Source: an uncultured Sphingobacteriaceae bacterium
Lineage (GTDB): Bacteria; Bacteroidota; Bacteroidia; Sphingobacteriales; Sphingobacteriaceae
DNA: 64,000 nucleotides
Direction of reading: 5' to 3'
Assembly (NCBI GenBank): GCA_946480915.1
Contig: CAMLLO010000012.1
Coordinates: 75,010 to 139,009 of the forward strand
Below the pieces are notes generated by a model. That model saw only the letters and a program-made list of their open reading frames with translations. It was not told where the DNA came from and searched no databases. Below, piece by piece: positions 53,367 through 62,196 of the stretch. Position numbers and translations under genes: made by a program. The stretch's first letter is position 1; each line of letters starts with the position of its first letter.

Positions 53367-53980
53367 CTATTTTGTCAAATCTGTAAAGAATTTTATTATT
53401 TCCGGATGGGTATAGTCTGCTCCACCTTCCTGACGGGCCACAACTCTGCCCTCCTTATCGATGACAACCGTGGTAGGAATCGAACCAGAGAGAAATTCCT
53501 TCGGAATAGAACTGGCCGCCGTGTAGACAGAAAGGTCAAACTTTCTATTTTCCATGAACTTACTTGATTTTTTGTAGTTATCATCTACGTCTACCATTAA
53601 AAAGAGGATATCTTTCCCGGCAAACTGTTTTTTCAGCCGAGCGATAGAGGGCATTTCCTGGATGCACGGAGGACACCAGGTGGCCCAAAAGTTAATGAAG
53701 AGTACTTTCCCTTTGAGATATCAATAGTTTTGCCGCTACCATCTTTGAATGTCACTGAGGGCGCCAGGGGATATTCTTTTATGTCTGTATACTCCTTGTT
53801 AACGGATTGATCTGGGGAGGCTGACTAATTTTTAGTACTGGCAGCGGATTCGCTAAAGTGGTCGTTTACCCTGCCAAATAAAAGTGCCTTTGCATTATCA
53901 GGATTTATCAACAAAATACCTGTAATAAGAATGATAATAACAGAAATAATTCCTGTCTTAGAAAAGATTTTAGATTTCAT
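53367..53980 (-). pseudogene. Broken TlpA-like periplasmic thioredoxin
   Basis: The ATG at 53980 opens MKSKIFSKTGIISVIIILIT, a membrane anchor, but codon 52 is TAG (53825-53827). Further on, the frame shifts by one base at ccctttgag (53709-53715): one extra base there would restore KGKVLFINFWATWCPPCIQEM and join the open frame 53367-53654, which continues MPSIARLKKQFAGKDIL to the end. The CPPC active site is intact in the DNA, but two lesions separate it from the start. It probably once fed reductant within this sulfur-related island. Confidence 0.85.
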
Positions 53981-54079
53981 TTTAGATTGTTTGAAGCTCT
54001 TGTTGAGCTATTTAAGAAAAATTGGAGAACCATTGCAAGCCGCAACCAGGTGTTTTCAGCTAAAAGTGATTTACTGAAA

Positions 54080-54478
54080 TCAAATCAGCAAAGTTCTGTT
54101 CCGGAGATAAACGGGAACAAAATGGAGGTGGATGGGACTGGGTTCGCGAAATGAAAAAGGTTGGGTACCTGACTTAAATAAATACTGGATATCCCAAAAG
54201 GATGTAAAAAGTATAGTGAAAAACAGGGGTGCATTCGCTCCTGTTTTCCGCTGCGGTAATAATATTTTACTGAAATTACTCTCTGCTGCAAAGCAAACCT
54301 TTGCTGCAAGACTTTTGCCGTTTCCTGAATTCGTATGCCCTGTTTCGACAGGGGCCTTGAGTAAGACTTGAAATGCTTTCTTTAGGGGACAGGAGCCGAG
54401 CAGAAGGAAACTCACTATCAATACGAATATAGATAATGAGCTAGAAATGCCAGAAAACTCTTTAATCCGTTTAATCAT
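54080..54478 (-). CDS. Small predicted lipoprotein
   Basis: A 132-residue protein with a signal sequence FVLIVSFLLLGSCPLKK (lipobox LGSC). The rest is basic and aromatic (FTSFWDIQYLFKSGTQPFSFREPSPIHLHFVPVYLRNRTLL). No known function; the gene faces the same way as the neighbouring thioredoxin remnant and DUF2892-like gene. Confidence 0.5.
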   Translation of the reverse strand: MIKRIKEFSGISSSLSIFVLIVSFLLLGSCPLKKAFQVLLKAPVETGHTNSGNGKSLAAKVCFAAESNFSKILLPQRKTGANAPLFFTILFTSFWDIQYLFKSGTQPFSFREPSPIHLHFVPVYLRNRTLLI

Positions 54479-54652
54479 TGATTCTTGAAGATATTTCTTT
54501 ACCTGCCTAAGTTTAACGGGTCAAAAGTTGATTAAGTATTCCTAAGCATCAATGCCTTTAGTATTGATCGCGAATTGGGCTGCCATTTTCCTGCGGGCTC
54601 AGAATATGTTTGCCAATAGGAGGTAGTTCAAAAAAAAGTTCGCGTGATTTTT

Positions 54653-54910
54653 TTATCGACCCTTGATTTCTTCAAATTTAATGTCCTCCGCTTTGCCAGA
54701 TTTTTGCTTCTCAAGGGCTGTATTACAGGAATTTGAGGTGCAACATCCGGCATTTGCTAAAGCCTGAAAAATAAACAAACCTGCCAGCAGACCCATTAGT
54801 CCATTCTGTAATTCGAAAGCTTGGTAGGCAATAATTAAACCCATCGCCAACCGAAACCATCTTATAAAATTCCAGTTATTGAATATTTTTTCTCTAATGT
54901 TTCTATTCAT
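54653..54910 (-). CDS. DUF2892-like small membrane protein
   Basis: An 85-residue protein: WFRLAMGLIIAYQAFELQNGLMGLLAGLFIFQALANAG forms two membrane helices, followed by GCCTSNSCNTALEKQ with three cysteines. The YgaP-like/DUF2892 pattern and the cysteines link it to rhodanese-type sulfur metabolism. It is transcribed away from the Crp gene start but on the same strand, 90 bp downstream. Confidence 0.75.
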   Translation of the reverse strand: MNRNIREKIFNNWNFIRWFRLAMGLIIAYQAFELQNGLMGLLAGLFIFQALANAGCCTSNSCNTALEKQKSGKAEDIKFEEIKGR

Positions 54911-54999
54911 ATCGTCACAAAGGTCGACACTATAGTAAAACTGCTGTGTGACAATTGTTACACAGCGGTTAGAGGAGTTACAGATAGCCTAAAAGAACC

Positions 55000-55644
55000 T
55001 TATCTTTTCCATTCAATATAGTTCCGGTGCAAAAGTATATCTCCCCGCTGTTCCATTTTCTTCAATAATCGGGAAACTACCTCACGGGAAGTGCTTAGAT
55101 CGTTGGCGATCTCCTGATGGGTGATATTCAAGTGTCGGGTATTCAATTTGTCGTGCTGCTGTTTCAGATAGAATTCGAGCCTTTCATCCATGCTTTTGAA
55201 AATGATATTGTCGACTAATAGCAGTAGCTCCTCATAGCGTTTTCGATACGTTTCCAACACGAAGTAATACCATGTTTTATAGTCCTTCATCAGTTCATCC
55301 ATTAACTGTATCGGGATAAGTAAAGCGACGGTATTTTCCACTGTTTTTGCCATCACTTCACTTGTTTCTTGTTTTGCGGCACAGATCATGGATAAAGCGC
55401 AAGCTCCGCCGGGTTCGATGTAATACATGAAAAACTCTTCACCGTTCTCGCCCTGACGGTACAGTTTCACCCGACCTTCAACAATGAGCATGGTGGAACG
55501 AAAGTATTGCCCAGGAGACATTAGCACTTCTCCGGTTCTAAACTTTTTGATAGAACAGTCAGAAATTAATTTTTCCTTCAAAGCAGGCTCAAATTGCGGA
55601 AAGAATTGGTTGACATATTGGGACACTGTTAACTCATCGACCAT
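55000..55644 (-). CDS. Crp/Fnr-family transcriptional regulator
   Basis: A 214-residue regulator. The N-terminal cNMP-binding-like barrel (EVLMSPGQYFRSTMLIVEGRVKLYRQGENGEEFFMYYIEPGGACALSMICA) is followed by a dimer helix and a C-terminal HTH (NITHQEIANDLSTSREVVSRLLKKMEQRGDI). The usual cAMP-contact residues are not evident and two Cys lie in CALSMICAAKQ, so it may respond to redox or reactive sulfur. It is the likely regulator of the downstream sulfur genes. Confidence 0.9.
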   Translation of the reverse strand: MVDELTVSQYVNQFFPQFEPALKEKLISDCSIKKFRTGEVLMSPGQYFRSTMLIVEGRVKLYRQGENGEEFFMYYIEPGGACALSMICAAKQETSEVMAKTVENTVALLIPIQLMDELMKDYKTWYYFVLETYRKRYEELLLLVDNIIFKSMDERLEFYLKQQHDKLNTRHLNITHQEIANDLSTSREVVSRLLKKMEQRGDILLHRNYIEWKR

Positions 55645-55765
55645 ATATGCAAATATATTGTTATTAATAGCTTATCGAAGTAAAGTAAACATTCAGCTTA
55701 CGTCAGCGGAACCGTTATTTTGCATTCACTTTACATTTGTGCTATCATCTTGGCGATTATTCGCA

Positions 55766-55794
55766 TTTGACAACCGCCCGCTTCGCTACATTTG
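55766..55794 (+). promoter_or_regulatory. Promoter of the candidate sRNA
   Basis: TTTG at 55766-55769, a 17-nt spacer and TACATTTG at 55787-55794. Confidence 0.65.
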
Positions 55795-55799
55795 TACTG

Positions 55800-55922
55800 T
55801 CCGATTGCTGATTCGGTTAGATGCGGGCAAACAGAGAGAAGGTCACTGTTGGTTAATGACCTTTCCTCTTTAATAAATTGGTTTATGAAAACAGAGTCTT
55901 TCCCCGAGACTCTGTTTTTTTT
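55800..55922 (+). ncRNA. Candidate small RNA, ~123 nt
   Basis: A transcript starting near 55800 would contain a hairpin aaggtca/tgacctt (extended by gaga/tctc-type pairs with one mismatch) and end in a very strong terminator: 12-bp stem (acagagtct/agactctgt plus three A-T pairs), 7-nt loop, T8 run to 55922. It has no convincing ORF. It lies in the divergent gap between crp and GH43 and is terminated 277 bp before GH43, so it is a free-standing RNA rather than a leader. I cannot name an Rfam family. Confidence 0.5.
55888..55922 (+). terminator. Terminator of the candidate sRNA
   Basis: aaaacagagtct / agactctgtttt stem, loop ttccccg, followed by T run. Confidence 0.85.
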
Positions 55923-56198
55923 GCTTTTGTTGCACAATCGGAAAAATTCATCTATGAAAGATAAAAGAGGATTTGAACATTTGATGCAGAAACTTTAACA
56001 ATTATACCACTAGTGTGAGATTTCATTCCCCTATTTTTACTGCAAGGTATAATAGATAAAAAGGCTTATCCTTCGATCGTCTTGTATATTGAAAAAAGGG
56101 ATCCTTGATAAGTAAGCAGTTTGGACCTTTAGATTCAAATTTTTCATTTTGCCCGTAATCAACACCGTAATAACCAAAGTTAATTAAGTATAAATTAT

Positions 56199-57314
56199 AT
56201 GATAATAAGAGGGCTTTTATTTACAGCTGCCGTAATCGGACTTTCATCGTGCTCGCAGGGGCGAAATTCAGGGGTAACCAATAATGTTGTATTAAAAGAT
56301 ACAGCAAAGCAGACAGGCTTTGAAAATTCGATTTCAGAACCACTAATAACTCAGCGATACAGCGCCGATCCGTCTGCTCATGTCTTCGAGGGTAAGATAT
56401 TTATTTACCCTTCGCACGATTTCGACGCAGGTGTACCTGAGAATGATAACGGAGATCATTTTGCAATGAACGACTATTATATCTATTCGATGGATAGCGT
56501 TGGAGGGAAGGTGACGGATCATGGAGTTGCCCTGAAAGTAAGTGATATTCCCTGGGCCAGCAAACAGCTTTGGGCGCCCGATGCAGCGTATAAAAATGGT
56601 AAATATTATCTATACTTCCCAGTTAGAGACAAGGAAGACGCATTCCGTATCGGCGTGGCGGTAAGCAATAAACCCGCGGGACCATTTAAGCCCGAAGCAG
56701 CACCAATAAAGCACAGCTTTAGTATTGATCCTGCTGTTTTTACCGATGCAGATGGTCAAAGTTATATGTATTTCGGAGGGATATGGGGTGGCCAGTTACA
56801 GAAGTGGGCGAGCGGGCAATTTAATCCAAATGGATCAAAAACCGATTTGGGAAAGGATGACCAACCAGCATTAACTCCCAAAATAGCCAGAATGACTTCT
56901 GATATGCTTGAATTTGCCGAGAAGCCGAAAGATGTGGTTATACTAGATGAAAAGGGTAACCCTCTTAAAGGCGGCGACCATGACAGACGCTTTTTCGAAG
57001 CTTCATGGATGCATAAATATAACGGGAAATACTATTTTTCTTATTCAACGGGAGATACCCACAATCTTTGTTATGCCATAGGAGACAGTCCTTACGGTCC
57101 TTTCACCTATCAGGGTGTAATCTTAAAACCTGTTATTGGTTGGACGTCCCACCATTCTATCGTCGAGTTTAAAGATAAGTGGTACCTGTTTTATCATGAT
57201 ACACAGTTATCAAAAGGAAAAACACATTTGCGGAACGTTAAGGTCACTGAACTAAAATACACGCCCGAGGGTAAAATTATTACCATTGATCCTTATGGTA
57301 AAAAAGGTCAATAA
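56199..57314 (+). CDS. GH43 family glycoside hydrolase, lipoprotein
   Basis: A 371-residue five-bladed propeller enzyme with a lipobox signal (AAVIGLSSC). The three catalytic acids of GH43 can be seen: Asp in RYSADPSAHVFEGKIFIYPSHD, Asp in SFSIDPAVFTDADGQSYMYFGG and Glu in RFFEASWMHKYNGKYYFSYS. Activity is likely beta-xylosidase or alpha-L-arabinofuranosidase on xylan side chains; the neighbours (GH3, GH67) fit xylan. It is presumably exported to the periplasm or outer membrane. The next gene's frame overlaps it only through an upstream extension. Confidence 0.9.
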   Translation: MIIRGLLFTAAVIGLSSCSQGRNSGVTNNVVLKDTAKQTGFENSISEPLITQRYSADPSAHVFEGKIFIYPSHDFDAGVPENDNGDHFAMNDYYIYSMDSVGGKVTDHGVALKVSDIPWASKQLWAPDAAYKNGKYYLYFPVRDKEDAFRIGVAVSNKPAGPFKPEAAPIKHSFSIDPAVFTDADGQSYMYFGGIWGGQLQKWASGQFNPNGSKTDLGKDDQPALTPKIARMTSDMLEFAEKPKDVVILDEKGNPLKGGDHDRRFFEASWMHKYNGKYYFSYSTGDTHNLCYAIGDSPYGPFTYQGVILKPVIGWTSHHSIVEFKDKWYLFYHDTQLSKGKTHLRNVKVTELKYTPEGKIITIDPYGKKGQ

Positions 57315-57357
57315 ATCATCAATACTCTTACAAATCGAAAAAGGATCTCCTGTTTAT

Positions 57358-59988
57358 ATGAAATTTAAGGCCCTGTGCATTCTATTGCCTGCAATAGCTC
57401 AATTACTTGTTTGTCAATCAACGTTGGCTCAAAAAACTAAATTCCCCTTTAATAATCATAGCTTATCGTTCGAGAAGCGGGTTGATGATCTTGTAGGAAG
57501 ACTGTCGCTTGAGGAGAAGGTCTCTCAAATGCTGAATTCTTCACCCGCCATACCCCGCTTAGGCATACCGGCTTACGACTGGTGGAATGAAACCCTGCAT
57601 GGTGTTGCCCGTACGCCGTTTAAGGTTACCGTTTACCCGCAAGCCATTGGTATGGCAGCTACCTTTGATCGGAATTCTTTATTTAAAATGGCGGGTTATA
57701 GCGCGCTCGAAGGAAGGGCAATTTATAACAAAGCAGTAGAAACCGGCCGGACGAATGAACGTTACCTGGGCTTAACCTATTGGACTCCGAACATTAACAT
57801 TTTCCGGGATCCCAGATGGGGGCGTGGACAGGAAACATACGGAGAAGATCCCTTTCTTACCGGAAGTATGGGCGACGCTTTCGTGCGTGGTCTGCAAGGT
57901 AACGACTCTAAATATCTGTTGGCCGCCGCTTGCGCAAAACATTATGCAGTGCATAGCGGTCCCGAGCCATTACGCCATGTATTTAATGCGGATGTTAGTG
58001 CTTATGATCTTTGGGATACCTATCTGCCGGCTTTCCGGAAACTGGTAGTTGAATCGAAAGTAGCCGGTGTTATGTGTGCCTATAATGCCTTCAGAACTCA
58101 GCCTTGTTGTGCAAGCGATATTTTGATGACAGATATCCTCAGAAAGCAATGGAAATTTGATGGATATGTTACCTCTGACTGCTGGGCGATTGACGATTTT
58201 TATAAGAACCATAAAACACATCCAGATGCAGCTTCTGCTTCCGCCGATGCAGTATTTCATGGAACTGACATCGATTGTGGAACAGAAGCCTATAAAGCTT
58301 TAGTGCAAGCTGTTAAAGAAGGGAAAATCACAGAGAAACAAATTGATGTTTCGGTTAAACGTTTATTTATGATCCGTTTCAGACTGGGAATGTTCGATCC
58401 TGCATCGATGGTGAAATATGCCCAAACGCCGTTTTCTGTTTTGGAAAGTGCGGCTCATCGCGATCATGCTTTGAAAATGGCCCGCCAATCTATCGTCTTG
58501 CTGAAGAACGAAAGCCACACGCTTCCGTTGAAAAAAACGCTTAAAAAAATTGTGATATTGGGGCCTAATGCAGATAATCCGATTTCTGTACTTGGTAATT
58601 ATAATGGTACGCCTTCTAAAATCACTACGATATTGCAGGGTATAAAAAATAAAGTTGGAAAAAATACCAAAGTTGTTTACGAAAAGGCGATAAATTTCAC
58701 TAATGACACGCTCCTGGTATATCAGGATGTTAGTCAGCAATATTCATTCGGGGGAACGCAGGGTTTTCATGCAGAATATTATAAAAATAGAGAACTTCAG
58801 GACGCACCTGTATTTACCAGGATGGAAGCAAATTTGAACCATTTGTGGCAGGAAGGTGAACAGATAGCCCCAGGTTTGCCTGCCAATAACTTCTCAGCAC
58901 GGTATACCACCAATTTTAAAGCGGCATCTTCCCGTATTGTCACCTTCGAGCTGGAAGCCGATGATGCTTACCGTTTCAAGATCAATGGAAAAACTGTAGT
59001 TGATGCCTGGACCCGTAATCGCTGGGGAGCAAGGACTTATCGCTTGCAAACTCAAAAAGATTCCGTTTATCAATTAGTGCTGGAATACTGGCAGGGAGAA
59101 GGAAAAGGCAATGTAAGGCTGAGTGTTGGTGATTATCAGCGGACTAATTTCGCAGCCCTGACAGAAAAACATAAAGATGCTGACGCATTTATTTTCGCCG
59201 GAGGTATTTCGCCGCAACTGGAGGGTGAAGAAATGCGTGTTGATTATCCTGGTTTTGATGGCGGCGACAGGACTTCCATTATGCTCCCGACAGTACAAAC
59301 GGAATTAATGAAGGCATTGACCACCACGGGAAAACCGGTTGTTTTTGTAATGATGACGGGCAGCGCCATCGCTACCCCCTGGGAGGCAAAGAATGTGCCT
59401 GCTATTCTTAATGCCTGGTACGGCGGGCAAGCTGCTGGAACTGCAGTTGCAGATGTTCTCTTCGGTGACTATAATCCCGCTGGACGACTGCCTGTGACCT
59501 TCTATAGCAGCGATGCAGATCTCTCATCTTTCACTGACTACGACATGACTAATAGAACCTATCGTTATTTTAAAGGAACGCCATTGTACAGTTTCGGTTA
59601 TGGTTTAAGTTATACGAATTTTCGGTACGACCAGCTTACTGTGCCGCCTTCTGTTCAACGTGGAAAAAACGCTACTGTTTCTGTAAGGCTTACTAATACA
59701 GGAAAAGTGGCCGGGGATGAAGTTGCTCAGTTATACCTGATTAATCAGGATAAATCTATCAAAGCAGCATTAAAGACTTTGAAAGGTTTTCAGCGACTTA
59801 GTTTGAAACCAGGCGAGAGTAGAGTTGTCAAATTTACGCTTACACCCGATGACCTGTCGTATGTTAGTGCAGACGGTACGCGCCGACAGTTTAAAGGCAG
59901 GCTTGGAATCAGTATTGGCGGGAGTCAGCCGGATGAAACTAATCCAAAGAGCGGGAATGTTATTTTAAATACTCTTTTAATCAAATAA
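57358..59988 (+). CDS. GH3 glycoside hydrolase with PA14 domain (beta-xylosidase/glucosidase)
   Basis: The ATG at 57358 starts a signal peptide (MKFKALCILLPAIAQLLVCQ) and gives 876 residues. The N-terminal TIM-barrel has DWWNETLHGVAR, KHYAVHSGPEP and the nucleophile Asp in GYVTSDCWAIDDFY. A PA14 domain is inserted (FHAEYYKNRELQDAP ... DDAYRFKINGKTVVDAW) in the C-terminal sandwich, followed by a fibronectin-III-like end (VRLTNTGKVAGDEVAQLYL). This plan, with SDC and not SDW, is usual for xylan beta-xylosidases. The short gap to GH67 suggests one operon. Confidence 0.92.
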   Translation: MKFKALCILLPAIAQLLVCQSTLAQKTKFPFNNHSLSFEKRVDDLVGRLSLEEKVSQMLNSSPAIPRLGIPAYDWWNETLHGVARTPFKVTVYPQAIGMAATFDRNSLFKMAGYSALEGRAIYNKAVETGRTNERYLGLTYWTPNINIFRDPRWGRGQETYGEDPFLTGSMGDAFVRGLQGNDSKYLLAAACAKHYAVHSGPEPLRHVFNADVSAYDLWDTYLPAFRKLVVESKVAGVMCAYNAFRTQPCCASDILMTDILRKQWKFDGYVTSDCWAIDDFYKNHKTHPDAASASADAVFHGTDIDCGTEAYKALVQAVKEGKITEKQIDVSVKRLFMIRFRLGMFDPASMVKYAQTPFSVLESAAHRDHALKMARQSIVLLKNESHTLPLKKTLKKIVILGPNADNPISVLGNYNGTPSKITTILQGIKNKVGKNTKVVYEKAINFTNDTLLVYQDVSQQYSFGGTQGFHAEYYKNRELQDAPVFTRMEANLNHLWQEGEQIAPGLPANNFSARYTTNFKAASSRIVTFELEADDAYRFKINGKTVVDAWTRNRWGARTYRLQTQKDSVYQLVLEYWQGEGKGNVRLSVGDYQRTNFAALTEKHKDADAFIFAGGISPQLEGEEMRVDYPGFDGGDRTSIMLPTVQTELMKALTTTGKPVVFVMMTGSAIATPWEAKNVPAILNAWYGGQAAGTAVADVLFGDYNPAGRLPVTFYSSDADLSSFTDYDMTNRTYRYFKGTPLYSFGYGLSYTNFRYDQLTVPPSVQRGKNATVSVRLTNTGKVAGDEVAQLYLINQDKSIKAALKTLKGFQRLSLKPGESRVVKFTLTPDDLSYVSADGTRRQFKGRLGISIGGSQPDETNPKSGNVILNTLLIK

Positions 59989-60006
59989 GTGTAATTTACA
60001 AAGCGA

Positions 60007-62055
60007 ATGAGAATTAATATAGTTGTCGTTTTTCTACTTGCGGCTTTTGTGACCAGTTCTATAAGAGCAGAGGACGGCCATGACTTATGGCTTCGTAAGT
60101 TTCCCGCAAATCCTGTTAAAGTGATTTGCAAAAAGCGATCGCCGGTGCTGGATATTGCCATAAAAGAATTACAGCAGAACTGGGCAGGAAATCCCAATTC
60201 TTTCATAAACCTGCGGATCGTTGACGATAAACAGATAAAGTCTGACGGTTTCAAAATCCAAGCACAAAGTGTTCATGCTGCTACCGATCTGGGAATTTTA
60301 TACGGAGTTTACGAGTTACTGCGCCGGCAAAGAACAGGTCAGGCACTTTCCGTGCTCTCAAATCCTACTTATCAGAATAGAATATTAAATCATTGGGACA
60401 ACCTGGATGGTTCAATAGAACGTGGATATGCGGGACAATCGATTTTTTGGCGCGACAAGGATCTCTCTGTAACCGAAACCGACAAAAGAATCTGGAAGGA
60501 ATACGCCAGGGCAAATGCATCAATCGGCATCAACGGAAGTGTTTTGAATAATGTAAACGCTTCGCCAAAAATGCTTTCGTCCGATAATTTAAAACGTTTG
60601 AAGGCCATTGCAGATGTTTTGCGTCCCTACGGTATTAAAACTTATCTCTCCGTAAACTTTTCCTCGCCTGCGCGATTGGGGGGCTTGAAGACTTCTGATC
60701 CACTTGATGAAAACGTAATGAACTGGTGGAAGACAAAGACCAAGGAGATTTACGCACTGGTCCCAGATTTCGGAGGCTTTCTTGTAAAGGCAAATAGCGA
60801 AGGTCAGCCAGGGCCACAGGATTTTGGCCGTACTCACGCCGAGGGTGCTAATATGATGGCCGACGTGCTGAAACCCTATGGAGGAATAGTAATGTGGAGA
60901 GCTTTTGTTTACAGCTCTACTGATAAAGACCGTGCGCGGCAGGCTTATTCTGAATTCATGCCCTTGGACGGGAAATTTCGAGACAACGTTATTGTTCAGG
61001 TTAAAAACGGTCCGATTGACTTTCAGCCTCGGGAGCCCTTTAGTCCTTTGTTTGGCGCAATGAAAAAAACGTCCGTTATGCCCGAATTTCAAATTACACA
61101 GGAATATCTGGGACATTCGTACCAATTGGTGTTTTTATCAACCATGTGGGAGGAATGTTTAAAAAGCGATACCTACCAGGAAGGCGAAGGCAGTACAGTA
61201 GCGCGTGTAACCGACGGCAGTATTTTTCCTCAAAAGTATACCGCTGTTGCGGGGGTAGCAAATATCGGGCTCGACACCAATTGGTGCGGGCATCCCTTTG
61301 CGCAGGCCAACTGGTATGCGTTTGGTCGCCTTGCCTGGAACCATAAGTTAAGCAGCGAGCAAATTGCAGATGAGTGGATTAGATTAACATTTTTGGAGTC
61401 AAACTCAGTAGATTCAAAATGGGAGAATGAATTTCTTAAGCCTGTAAAAGGACTGATGATGGAGAGCAGGGAAGCTGTGGTAAACTACTCCATGCCGCTG
61501 GGGCTGCACCATATTTTTTCGGCAAACGAACATTATGGCCCCGGGCCATGGTGGGCCCCGAAAGGTGTTCGTGCGGATTGGACCCCTCCTTATTATCATA
61601 ATGCAGGTACTAACGGCATCGGATTTGACCGCACTCCGAGTGGCAGTAATGCAGTGAGTCAATATCACGAACCTCTGGCATCTCAATTTAATTCCGTTCA
61701 AACTTGTCCAGAAATTTATCTTCTTTGGTTCCATCATTTGCCATGGGATTACAAAACAAAAAGCGGCAGAATTTTATGGGATGAACTGTGTTACCACTAT
61801 GATAAGGGAGTAAATCAGGTAAGGGATTTTCAAAAGACTTGGGACAGGTTACAGAATTACCTTGATAAGGAACGCTTTAAAGATGTGCAAAGCAGGCTGA
61901 AACGGCAGGCTCGTGATGCCCAGGTTTGGAAAGACGCATGTTTGTTGTATTTCCAACAGTTTAGCAAAAGACCAATTCCGTATGAACTCGAAAGGCCCGT
62001 GTATGATCTGAAGTTTCTTCAGTCTGTACACCCGCTTTATCTATATAAAGAGTGA
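60007..62055 (+). CDS. aguA: Alpha-glucuronidase, GH67
   Basis: A 682-residue enzyme with a signal peptide (MRINIVVVFLLAAFVTSSIRA) and the three domains of GH67. The (beta/alpha)8 core has the acid Glu in LVKANSEGQPGPQDFGRTHAEGANM, and the base pair in GPIDFQPREPFSPLFG and QITQEYLGH. It releases 4-O-methylglucuronic acid from xylo-oligosaccharide ends. It lies 18 nt after the GH3 gene in the same operon. Confidence 0.95.
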   Translation: MRINIVVVFLLAAFVTSSIRAEDGHDLWLRKFPANPVKVICKKRSPVLDIAIKELQQNWAGNPNSFINLRIVDDKQIKSDGFKIQAQSVHAATDLGILYGVYELLRRQRTGQALSVLSNPTYQNRILNHWDNLDGSIERGYAGQSIFWRDKDLSVTETDKRIWKEYARANASIGINGSVLNNVNASPKMLSSDNLKRLKAIADVLRPYGIKTYLSVNFSSPARLGGLKTSDPLDENVMNWWKTKTKEIYALVPDFGGFLVKANSEGQPGPQDFGRTHAEGANMMADVLKPYGGIVMWRAFVYSSTDKDRARQAYSEFMPLDGKFRDNVIVQVKNGPIDFQPREPFSPLFGAMKKTSVMPEFQITQEYLGHSYQLVFLSTMWEECLKSDTYQEGEGSTVARVTDGSIFPQKYTAVAGVANIGLDTNWCGHPFAQANWYAFGRLAWNHKLSSEQIADEWIRLTFLESNSVDSKWENEFLKPVKGLMMESREAVVNYSMPLGLHHIFSANEHYGPGPWWAPKGVRADWTPPYYHNAGTNGIGFDRTPSGSNAVSQYHEPLASQFNSVQTCPEIYLLWFHHLPWDYKTKSGRILWDELCYHYDKGVNQVRDFQKTWDRLQNYLDKERFKDVQSRLKRQARDAQVWKDACLLYFQQFSKRPIPYELERPVYDLKFLQSVHPLYLYKE

Positions 62056-62196
62056 GGGGTCGTATTACGGCCTATTGATTATTTGTGGCTTTAGGCTTCT
62101 TCATGATTATGCAGATCTGTTCTATTATGTAGCACAATCGGAGCATTATACCCTGCTAGGCCGCGAGTAATTTAACAAATACTAAAAAAATGCTTT

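Larger units (their letters stand above)
55645..56198. other. Region between Crp and the GH43 gene
   Basis: About 550 bp. It contains the promoter and terminator of the candidate sRNA. From 55923 to 56198 no gene and no promoter match is seen, apart from a 14-codon frame at 55954. Confidence 0.5.

Noticed and set aside
60589..61125. 178-codon minus-strand frame
   Set aside because: Antisense to the GH67 catalytic region.
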